Source: Alphaproteobacteria bacterium (GTDB taxonomy: Bacteria; Pseudomonadota; Alphaproteobacteria; 16-39-46; JABJFC01). From it: a stretch of DNA of 38,926 nucleotides. Shown one piece after another: positions 1 through 7,268 of this stretch; the stretch's first letter is position 1; every line of letters begins with the position of its first letter. Both the position numbers and the translations under genes were made by a program. The notes beneath the pieces were generated by a model. It worked only from the letters and a program-made list of their open reading frames with translations. It had not been told where the DNA came from and ran no database searches. The stretch is from positions 1 through 38,926 of the forward strand of contig JABJFC010000080.1 in NCBI GenBank assembly GCA_018662925.1. The letters run 5' to 3'.

Positions 1-122
1 CTTCTGCAAAAGAATTTCGAAGATCAATCATGGACTTTTTTGAAATCACTTGGCCAAAAATTTCCCACGATATGGTGGATCGCATCAATGATGATTTTCA
101 ATTACTGAAATCGGCACTTTGA
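1..122 (+). mobile_element. C-terminal remnant of an IS630-type transposase (partial)
   Basis: An open frame entering from the left edge ends at a TGA at 120-122. Its last residues read roughly FRRSIMDFFEITWPKISHD followed by MVDRINDDFQLLKSAL. The pattern of an aromatic-rich helix followed by MVDRINDxFQ resembles the C-terminus of IS630-family (DDE) transposases as I remember it from other intracellular alphaproteobacteria. No catalytic residue lies inside the window, so the assignment rests on the tail only. The truncated gene that follows 6 bases later fits an insertion into that gene. Confidence 0.45.
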
Positions 123-128
123 TTCGTT

Positions 129-785
129 TTGGGTATATATACTGCCACTGAGCACCTACTGCATATTGTAGAGACGGAAAATGGTGAACAGAAACTCTTG
201 CGAATTGGACCATATAATGAATATGGAGGTGGTATGCCGTGTGAAATTGCAACGGATAGTCAAGGAAGAATTTATTATTTGAATAAAGCAGGGGAATTTC
301 CTGTTATCAATTCTTATGATCCGCAGAGCCCTGATACGCAAAGAACAGGTGTCTCGTTTCGCGCTGCCTTTGGTGGGGGCATGCATCTGGATAGAAATGA
401 ACAGAAAATCTACTTTGGCAATGGTGACACAACGTATGTAGCGAATGTAGGTGAACTTCCTCGCCATGAATTGCTGAAAAATATGGGTGGGGATACATTT
501 TGGCCGTGGGAAAGTGAAAAACTACTTTTAATATCAATCGAGCATAGTCGCTTTGTAAAAGGGCTTGATACAAGCGGAAAAGTTAAGAAGGATGCATTTG
601 AAGCGACCTTGCCATTCATACGTGGAAAACATTTTTTCAGTGATAATGGTGAGCTGTGTATATTTGCGGAAACAAAAGATGAAAAAACTTACCGCCGAAT
701 TAGAAGCATTAGAGTCTTTGGAGTTAGTAATAGATTTACTTATGCCTTGCAGTCAAAGCATATGTTTAGGCGTATGGGGGGATAA
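129..785 (+). CDS. Hypothetical beta-propeller-like protein, probably 5'-truncated
   Basis: I do not recognise a named family. The frame is preceded by an in-frame stop at 120-122, and the only available early start is TTG at 129 with no convincing ribosome site. The protein (218 aa at most) is rich in short beta-strand units such as IATDSQGRIYYLN and MHLDRNEQKIYFGNGDTTY, which look like blades of a WD40/NHL/YVTN-type propeller. There is no signal peptide or membrane segment. Its start abuts the transposase tail, so the original N-terminus may have been lost to that insertion and this may be a pseudogene. The last 30 residues (RRIRSIRVFGVSNRFTYALQ and beyond) look less propeller-like, so a late frameshift is also possible. 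Confidence 0.4.
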   Translation: MGIYTATEHLLHIVETENGEQKLLRIGPYNEYGGGMPCEIATDSQGRIYYLNKAGEFPVINSYDPQSPDTQRTGVSFRAAFGGGMHLDRNEQKIYFGNGDTTYVANVGELPRHELLKNMGGDTFWPWESEKLLLISIEHSRFVKGLDTSGKVKKDAFEATLPFIRGKHFFSDNGELCIFAETKDEKTYRRIRSIRVFGVSNRFTYALQSKHMFRRMGG

Positions 786-935
786 AACTGCCCCGGCATA
801 AAAATAACTTTTTGCTGAAATAAAGTGTCCAAACAAACATCTTCGCGAGGAGCCCTAATTTGGTCTTGCCTAATACGGTGGGGCGTCATAATTTCCATTT
901 ACGACTAAACCCACAACAAAGTATTAGATAGGCTC
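786..935 (+). other. rlmB leader with long-range inverted repeat
   Basis: This non-coding stretch precedes rlmB. A perfect 10-bp inverted repeat pairs GCGAGGAGCC (845-854) with GGCTCCTCGC (938-947). The second arm starts at the G of the rlmB start codon. An inner pairing, GCCTAATAC near 869 with GTATTA near 921, would extend the same structure. If transcribed together, the start region of rlmB would be base-paired. I see only a weak promoter-like pair here (TTGCCT and TAATTT) and no terminator. Confidence 0.4.
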
Positions 936-1688
936 ATGGCTCCTCGCATTTCTTCCCCCTCCCCTAACGCATTTTGGCTCTATGGTCTTCATGCCGTGAT
1001 AGCAGCTCTTCAGAATCCTAAACGGCAATGTCACAAGCTGCTGGCGACAAAGGAAGCCGCAAAGTCTCTTGCAGATGCCAATGCTCTTTCCACCCCGAAG
1101 CTGCAGCCGAAGATCGTCTCAACCAGCGACATCCATAAAGAACTGCCAGAAGGCGCTGTCCATCAAGGCATTGCCCTTTCTGTGGACCCCTTACCTCCGC
1201 TCTCTATAGAAGACGTTTGTGATTCATCCTCTGCAGCCGGACCATTTTTGATTTTGGATGAGGTTACCGATCCCCACAATGTAGGCGCAATACTTCGTTC
1301 TTGTGCCGGCTTTGGGGCCAAGGGCCTTATTATTACGGAAAAGAATTCGCCATCTGAAACGGGCACTCTTGCAAAGTCAGCCTCGGGTGCCTTGGAACAT
1401 ACGCCGCTTATTCGTGCCGTTAATTTGTCGCAGGCGCTGAGCGCCCTCAAAGAGAAAGGCTATTGGACTGTGGGACTAGATGAACGCGCTGAGCAAGATC
1501 TTGGCCAGATTGACCTGGATGGTCCCATGGCCTTTGTTATGGGCAGTGAGGGCAAAGGGCTTCGGCGATTAACCCGTGAGAATTGTGATTTTCTGGCAAA
1601 GCTTCCCACAGAGCCCTCTTTCCCCACTCTCAATGTTTCCAATGCGGCTGCCATTTGCCTCTACGCTCATAAGATAGCGAGCTCATAA
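936..1688 (+). CDS. rlmB: 23S rRNA (guanosine-2'-O-)-methyltransferase RlmB, SpoU/TrmH family
   Basis: A cytoplasmic SAM-dependent enzyme that 2'-O-methylates a guanosine of 23S rRNA (G2251 in E. coli numbering). The 250-aa length is normal for the family. An N-terminal substrate-binding domain begins FWLYGLHAVIAALQNPKR. The three SpoU motifs of the trefoil-knot methyltransferase domain are visible: motif 1 DEVTDPHNVGAILRSC with the N-x-G-x3-R signature, motif 2 FVMGSEGKGLRRL, and motif 3 LNVSNAAAICLYAHK. The ATG at 936 gives the expected N-terminus. The alternative TrmH (tRNA) assignment is less likely because of the N-terminal domain. It is followed by an unrelated CoA-transferase gene on the same strand. 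Confidence 0.92.
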   Translation: MAPRISSPSPNAFWLYGLHAVIAALQNPKRQCHKLLATKEAAKSLADANALSTPKLQPKIVSTSDIHKELPEGAVHQGIALSVDPLPPLSIEDVCDSSSAAGPFLILDEVTDPHNVGAILRSCAGFGAKGLIITEKNSPSETGTLAKSASGALEHTPLIRAVNLSQALSALKEKGYWTVGLDERAEQDLGQIDLDGPMAFVMGSEGKGLRRLTRENCDFLAKLPTEPSFPTLNVSNAAAICLYAHKIASS

Positions 1689-1758
1689 GCCCGCAATTGC
1701 CTAAAGGCCGTCTTTCTTTTATGATTGTTACAGAAGAGATAAAAAATGGAGGCATTTC

Positions 1759-2982
1759 GTGGGACCCTTATCAGATATTCGTGTACTAGATCTTAGCCGT
1801 GTACTCGCCGGACCTATTTGCACGCAAACGCTAGGGGATTTGGGCGCTGACATCATCAAAGTGGAACGACCCGGCGAAGGAGATATCACGCGTAAATGGG
1901 GACCACCGTATCTCAAGGACGACAACGGCAAGGATACGACGGAAAGCACTTATTATTTGAGCGCTAATCGCAACAAACGATCCGTGACTATTGATTTTTC
2001 AAAGTCAGAAGGCCAAGACCTTATCCGAGAATTATTGCAGCACTCGGATATTTTAGTGGAGAATTTCACGACGGGAACCTTGGATAAGTATGGATTAGGC
2101 TATGAGGCGCTGAAAGAAGCCTTTCCAAACCTGATCTATTGTTCCATTACCGGATTTGGTCATACAGGGCCCGAGGCCCATAGTCCTGGCTATGATTTTT
2201 TGATTCAGGGCCTAAGCGGCATGATGAGCATTACAGGGGAACCGGAAGGGTCCCCCCAAAAAGTAGGTATTTCCATTGCCGATATATCCTCAGGGCTTTA
2301 TGCCACAATTGCCATACTTGCGGCCCTGCACCATCGGGAAAAGACCGGAGAAGGCCAATTTATTGATCTGTCCTTGTTAGAATCACAGATGTCCCTTCTG
2401 TCTTTTGTTGGTCAGGCCTATTTAACTTCAGGAATTGTTCCAACGCGCTTGGGCAATGAACATCCGCACATTGTCCCCTATGGGGCCTTTAAGGCGAAGG
2501 ATGCGCACATTATCATTGCCGTTGGAACTGATCAGCAATTTGAAAAGCTTTGTACCTTTGCCAAAGTTCCGGAACTTGCCAAAGATCCAAAGTTTGCAAC
2601 CAATGATGGCCGGGTTCGTCATCGCAAGGAGTTGCTGGATCTCTTAAATAGCATAACGGAGAAACATTCAGCCGAGTATTGGATGACGGGACTCTCAGGT
2701 GTAGATGTCCCTTGTGGTCCGGTCAATAATATTGATCAAGCACTCCAGCATCCTCAAGTAGCCGCAAGACACATGATCGAAAAACTTTCACATCCCTATG
2801 TGCCAGGCAAGGATGCAGAGGGCTTATCAATGATCGCCAGCCCTCTTCGATTCTCAAAAAGCGTTCTTAAAAATAAAAAATCACCTCCCCCCCTTGGCGA
2901 ACACACTCAAAATGTACTAAAAGAGATCTTGGACAAGACTGATGAGGAAATTAAAAGCTTAAGAGATGGACGTATTATTTGA
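1759..2982 (+). CDS. CaiB/BaiF family (class III) CoA-transferase
   Basis: A family III CoA-transferase, moving CoA between organic acids or acting as a racemase/formyl-CoA-transferase homologue. The N-terminus LSDIRVLDLSRVLAGPICTQ, the motif LGADIIKVERPGEGD and the segment SGMMSITGEPEG are family hallmarks. The catalytic aspartate is expected at about residue 175 in ISIADISSGLYA, followed by HHREKTGEGQFIDLSLLE. The 407-aa length is normal. Translation probably starts at GTG 1759, preceded by GGAGG at 1748-1752; the nearby ATG at 1746 is out of frame. The substrate cannot be told from sequence. The gene overlaps plsY by 17 bases, suggesting translational coupling. Confidence 0.85.
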   Translation: MGPLSDIRVLDLSRVLAGPICTQTLGDLGADIIKVERPGEGDITRKWGPPYLKDDNGKDTTESTYYLSANRNKRSVTIDFSKSEGQDLIRELLQHSDILVENFTTGTLDKYGLGYEALKEAFPNLIYCSITGFGHTGPEAHSPGYDFLIQGLSGMMSITGEPEGSPQKVGISIADISSGLYATIAILAALHHREKTGEGQFIDLSLLESQMSLLSFVGQAYLTSGIVPTRLGNEHPHIVPYGAFKAKDAHIIIAVGTDQQFEKLCTFAKVPELAKDPKFATNDGRVRHRKELLDLLNSITEKHSAEYWMTGLSGVDVPCGPVNNIDQALQHPQVAARHMIEKLSHPYVPGKDAEGLSMIASPLRFSKSVLKNKKSPPPLGEHTQNVLKEILDKTDEEIKSLRDGRII

Positions 2983-3568
2983 TTTTGCCCCTTTATTATC
3001 ACTGATCATAGGATATGCCCTGGGATCGATTCCCTTTGGTTTGTTGCTCACGAAAGTAACTGGACACAAAGATATTAGAACCACTGGCTCTGGTAACATC
3101 GGTGCCTCAAATGTCTTGCGGACGAGCAACAAATTTCTGGCTCTTTTGACTCTACTTCTGGACGGTGGCAAGGGAGGTTTAGCTGTTTGGTTATGTCTTT
3201 CATTAGGGTTTTCCCCCTTAGCAGCTATGGCCGGAGCTGTGCTTGGACATGTATTCCCTCTTTGGCTAAGCTTTAAAGGCGGAAAAGGTGTTGCCACTTA
3301 TATAGGGTGCTTGGTATTTTTCCATTGGCCCATTGGCTTATTGGCCTTTGCTACTTGGGTGTTCTTTTTAATAGTGACCAAGTACGCGTCGGTTGCTTCG
3401 CTGGTTGCCGTCGCTTTATCTCCTCTGTATCTTTATCTGTTCGGAGAGTCTGCTACTGCTGTTTTTGTCTCTGTCGTCTTGTCAGCCATAGTCTTTTTCA
3501 GGCATTCGCAAAACATTTTACGCCTTAGGTCAAAGCAAGAGCCTAAAATATGCCAGAGTAAGGCCTAG
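2966..3568 (+). CDS. plsY: Acyl-phosphate:glycerol-3-phosphate acyltransferase PlsY
   Basis: An inner-membrane enzyme that transfers an acyl group from acyl-phosphate to glycerol-3-phosphate, the first step of phospholipid synthesis. Conserved PlsY motifs are present: GSIPFGLLL near the N-terminus, TTGSGNIGASNVLR, LLLDGGKGG, and GHVFPLWLSFKGGKGVAT. About five hydrophobic segments are visible, and the 200-aa length is typical. The start lies inside the end of the CoA-transferase gene. The following dprA, topA and rnr match the order often seen in alphaproteobacteria. Confidence 0.92.
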   Translation: MDVLFDFAPLLSLIIGYALGSIPFGLLLTKVTGHKDIRTTGSGNIGASNVLRTSNKFLALLTLLLDGGKGGLAVWLCLSLGFSPLAAMAGAVLGHVFPLWLSFKGGKGVATYIGCLVFFHWPIGLLAFATWVFFLIVTKYASVASLVAVALSPLYLYLFGESATAVFVSVVLSAIVFFRHSQNILRLRSKQEPKICQSKA

Positions 3569-3674
3569 ATTTTTTAGGGATTTGTTTGCCGTTTTTCCAT
3601 GGCTTGAATCGTTAAAGCCTATTGCGCCAGCCATGTGCCATCTGTAACCTAAATCAGACAAATGGAGGGTTGCA

Positions 3675-4817
3675 ATGGATACTAGTTCGTCACCCAAAGG
3701 TGGGGGGAAGGCCGCCTTATCAGAAAAAACTCAATTAGATTGGCTTCAACTATCACGTACAGAGAACGTTGGGCCCATAACATTCATGCAATTAAAGGCC
3801 CATTTTGGGTCGGTTCAGGCGGCCCTAGAAGGGCTTCCAGAAATGGCAGCTCGGGGCGGGAAGAAGACATTGAGACTTTATCCTCGCAAAATAGTGGAAC
3901 GAGAATTAGCCCAGTTGAAAAAATTGAGAGGGCGGTTGTTGCTCATTGACGATCCTCATTACCCAGCACATTTAGCTTCAATTTCTGATCCTCCACCCGT
4001 CCTACGGATTATTGGCAATGTGGAAATGCTGTCCAAAAGATGCTTTGCTGTTGTTGGAGGCCGAAATGCGTCCCTTAATGGGCGGAAATTTGCCCATAAA
4101 ATGGCTCAAGATATGGGATATTTGGGATGGATTCTTGTGTCGGGACTTGCACGAGGAATCGATACAGCTACCCATCAGGGCGCTCTTGCGTCGGGGACGG
4201 TTGCGGTACTTGCAACAGGATTGGATCGTTATTATCCGCCAGAAAACAAGCACATACAAAAGGAAATTGAAGAAAAGGGAGTTGTTATTTCAGAGGTGCC
4301 TATCGGGACGCCTCCTCAAGCTCAACAATTCCCCAGGAGGAATCGTATGATCTCTGGCCTTTCCCATGGAGTCATCGTTTTGGAAGCAGCCATGAGATCG
4401 GGCTCCTTAATCACCGCACGATTTGCCCTTGAACAGGGACGAGATGTTTTTGCGGTTCCAGGATCTCCTTCCGATGGGCGGTGTGAAGGATCTAATGACC
4501 TTATTCGACAAGGAGGCAATGTCCTGACGTCTGTGGAAGATATCATTAATATGTATCCTGACGAAAAAGAGAGTCCAACTTCCATCAAGGAAATGCAAAA
4601 ACCAAGCTATCCGCCACCTCCAGCACTTTCTTCTCGAGAACGAAGCAAAGCCCATCAGATGCTCTTGGGAAATATGAGTTCTTCACCCATTGGGGTTGAC
4701 GAGTTGACGAGAGCCTGTCATTTATCTGCGAGTGAAGTTTCTGCAAGTCTTTTGGAATTAGAGCTTGCAGGGCGGGTTACCCGACCTTCGGGGAGTCATG
4801 TTTCACGCTTAAACTAG
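3675..4817 (+). CDS. dprA: DNA-processing protein DprA (Smf)
   Basis: A cytoplasmic single-strand-DNA-binding protein that loads RecA onto incoming DNA during natural transformation. The 380-aa protein has a helical N-terminal region (about 20-90), then the Rossmann-fold DprA domain with FAVVGGRNASLNGRKFA (124-140), ILVSGLARGIDTATHQGAL (153-171), QQFPRRNRMISGLS and EAAMRSGSLITARFALEQGR. The C-terminus (about 315-375) forms the winged-helix DML1-like domain (SSSPIGVDELTRACHLSASE). ATG 3675 is preceded by GGAGGG. There is no sign of decay. No other competence gene is visible in the window. Confidence 0.93.
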   Translation: MDTSSSPKGGGKAALSEKTQLDWLQLSRTENVGPITFMQLKAHFGSVQAALEGLPEMAARGGKKTLRLYPRKIVERELAQLKKLRGRLLLIDDPHYPAHLASISDPPPVLRIIGNVEMLSKRCFAVVGGRNASLNGRKFAHKMAQDMGYLGWILVSGLARGIDTATHQGALASGTVAVLATGLDRYYPPENKHIQKEIEEKGVVISEVPIGTPPQAQQFPRRNRMISGLSHGVIVLEAAMRSGSLITARFALEQGRDVFAVPGSPSDGRCEGSNDLIRQGGNVLTSVEDIINMYPDEKESPTSIKEMQKPSYPPPPALSSRERSKAHQMLLGNMSSSPIGVDELTRACHLSASEVSASLLELELAGRVTRPSGSHVSRLN

Positions 4818-4892
4818 CGTGTAAATGTAGAGCTCAGAGAGCGCATAAATTAGATACGTTAAAAAGCGTATAAGGTAAGATAAGTGTAAAAG

Positions 4893-7265
4893 ATGAAAGT
4901 AGTTGTCGTTGAGTCCCCTTCTAAAGCCAAGACCCTTAATAAGTATTTGGGTAGTGACTATAAAGTACTGGCCAGTTATGGACATGTGAGAGATCTACCC
5001 TCCAAGGACGGATCTGTTAATCCTGAGGATAATTTCTCTATGAACTGGGAAGTTTCCAAGGGATCTGACAAACATATTAAAGATATTGCCACTGCGACAA
5101 AGGGTGCCGATGCATTGTACCTGGCCACTGATCCGGATCGCGAAGGAGAGGCTATTTCATGGCATGTTAAAGAGCTGCTTGAGAAGAAGAAACTTTTAAA
5201 GGGAATTGAGGTTAAGCGCATCGTCTTTAACGAAGTGACAAAACGAGCCGTGCTGGAAGCCTTTGATCATCCAAGAGAACTGGATGAAGATTTGGTTCAA
5301 GCCTATTTGGCTCGGCGCGCTCTAGATTATCTGGTGGGTTTCAGTGTTTCCCCTGTTTTGTGGCGTAAGTTGCCAGGAAGTCGCTCTGCTGGCCGTGTCC
5401 AGTCTGTGGCGCTCCGATTGGTGACTGTGCGGGAAAGTGAGATAGAGGCCTTTAATCCTCAAGAATACTGGACCATTGAAGCGAACTTTTTGACCCCTTC
5501 AGACAAGCCCTTTAAGGCCCAGCTTACCCACTTGAATGGGAAGAAGCTTAAGAAGTTTGATCTCGGGATTGAAGCTGCCGCCAAAGAAGCCGTTCAGCAA
5601 ATCAACAAATTTGATACCTACACCGTTTCTAAAGTTGAGAAAAAGCAAGTACAGCGGAATCCATCGGCGCCGTTTACGACGTCAACGTTGCAACAGGAAG
5701 CTTCTCGAAAGCTGGGATTTGGTGCCTCCATGACCATGAGGACGGCACAAAAGCTTTATGAGGGTATGGATCTGCAAGGGGAAACCGTCGGTCTTATCAC
5801 CTATATGCGTACGGATAGTGTCCAGATGGCGAGTGAGGCGATTCAGTCTTGTCGGTCCGTAATAGAGCAAACATACGGAAAGAATTATGTTTCTCCGTCC
5901 CAGAGGGTTTATAAGACGAAGGCTAAAAACGCCCAGGAAGCCCATGAAGCCATCAGACCTACCGATTTGAGTCGGACACCTGAACAGCTGAAGTCTTATT
6001 TGGACGCTAGTCAGCTGAAGCTGTACACTCTCGTGTGGCGTCGTGCGATCTCTAGTCAAATGGCAAGTGCCGTAGTGGATCAAGTTGGCGTAGACATGGT
6101 CGCCTCTGATCAAAGCGTTCAATTTCGTACGACGGGTTCTACCATCACTTTTGACGGCTTTTTAAAAGTTTATGAAGAAGGAAAAGATGATTCCGAAGCT
6201 TCCGATGACGAGAAGAACAGAAAATTGCCTCCTTTGCATGAAAAAGATACTCTTCAGAAGAAAGAAGTAAGCCCGCTCCAGCACTTTACCCAGCCCCCTC
6301 CTCGCTATTCAGAAGCAAGCCTGGTTAAAAAGTTGGAAGAGTTGGGTATTGGACGCCCCTCCACTTATGCCTCTATTATTTCGGTGCTTCAGGATCGTGG
6401 GTATGTCCGCTTGGAGAAAAAGCGCTTCTTCCCTGAAGACAGAGGGCGCATTGTTACGACCTTTTTAGAGAACTTCTTTGAGCGCTATGTTCAGTATTCT
6501 TTTACAGCGGATTTGGAAGATCAGTTGGATGAGATTTCCGGGGGGCGCTTGGACTGGAAGAAAGTCCTCGATGAATTTTGGATCAAGTTAAAGGAAAATA
6601 TCGAAACCGCCAGTGAACTGAGAATCACTCAAGTTATCGAAATTCTTAATGAAGCCCTTGCTACTCTTCTGTTCCCGCCAAGGGCAGACGGTAAAGATCC
6701 CAAGAAATGTCCAGATTGTAATGAAGGGGATCTTTCCTTAAAGCTGGGTAAGTTTGGCGCATTTATTGGGTGCTCAAATTATCCGGAGTGCCGTTTTACG
6801 CGTCGGCTTAAACAATCTGGCGAAAAAGAGGAAACGGAAGAAGAAATACAAGCAAGCTCCGATTTCCCCAAAGAGCTAGGAATTGATCCCACTACAAAAC
6901 TTGCTATCACCATTCGCAAGGGGCCCTACGGTCTCTATCTTCAATTGGGTGAGCCCGAAGGCAAAAGTAAGCCTAAGCGAGCACCGATTCCAAGAGGCTA
7001 TAAGGCCGAGACCCTCAATCTTACGGATGCAACTTCCTTACTCTCTCTTCCCCGCGATGTGGGTATTCATCCTGATTCAGGAGAGCCTATCACAGCAGGC
7101 ATTGGCCGCTTTGGACCGTACTTAAAATATGAAAACAAGTTTGTATCCCTTCCAAAAGATGATGATGTTCTCACTGTTGATGTAGAGCGTGCTGTCGTGG
7201 TGATTGCTGAGGCCAAAGAAAAAGCCAAAACAAAGGGAAAAAAAGGCTTTAAAAAGAAAGCGTAA
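4893..7265 (+). CDS. topA: DNA topoisomerase I (type IA)
   Basis: Relaxes negatively supercoiled DNA by single-strand cleavage. The TOPRIM domain starts at MKVVVVESPSKAKTLNKYLG and carries the metal-binding DPDREGEA (about 80-87). The active-site tyrosine is Y304 in GLITYMRTDSVQ. One four-cysteine zinc module is visible near residues 605-640 (CPDC and CSNYPEC). It is followed by two alphaproteobacterial-type C-terminal repeats, each containing GPYGLYLQ or GRFGPYLKYE, and a Lys-rich tail (KAKTKGKKGFKKKA). The 790-aa length fits. Its TAA stop is followed directly by rnr in the same frame. Confidence 0.95.
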   Translation: MKVVVVESPSKAKTLNKYLGSDYKVLASYGHVRDLPSKDGSVNPEDNFSMNWEVSKGSDKHIKDIATATKGADALYLATDPDREGEAISWHVKELLEKKKLLKGIEVKRIVFNEVTKRAVLEAFDHPRELDEDLVQAYLARRALDYLVGFSVSPVLWRKLPGSRSAGRVQSVALRLVTVRESEIEAFNPQEYWTIEANFLTPSDKPFKAQLTHLNGKKLKKFDLGIEAAAKEAVQQINKFDTYTVSKVEKKQVQRNPSAPFTTSTLQQEASRKLGFGASMTMRTAQKLYEGMDLQGETVGLITYMRTDSVQMASEAIQSCRSVIEQTYGKNYVSPSQRVYKTKAKNAQEAHEAIRPTDLSRTPEQLKSYLDASQLKLYTLVWRRAISSQMASAVVDQVGVDMVASDQSVQFRTTGSTITFDGFLKVYEEGKDDSEASDDEKNRKLPPLHEKDTLQKKEVSPLQHFTQPPPRYSEASLVKKLEELGIGRPSTYASIISVLQDRGYVRLEKKRFFPEDRGRIVTTFLENFFERYVQYSFTADLEDQLDEISGGRLDWKKVLDEFWIKLKENIETASELRITQVIEILNEALATLLFPPRADGKDPKKCPDCNEGDLSLKLGKFGAFIGCSNYPECRFTRRLKQSGEKEETEEEIQASSDFPKELGIDPTTKLAITIRKGPYGLYLQLGEPEGKSKPKRAPIPRGYKAETLNLTDATSLLSLPRDVGIHPDSGEPITAGIGRFGPYLKYENKFVSLPKDDDVLTVDVERAVVVIAEAKEKAKTKGKKGFKKKA

Positions 7266-7268
7266 GGA

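Noticed and set aside
565-801. Alternative plus frame of 78 aa at the end of the propeller-like gene
   Set aside because: No motif or ribosome site; kept only as a hint of a possible late frameshift.
5682-6122. Minus-strand ORF of 146 aa
   Set aside because: Antisense shadow of topA.
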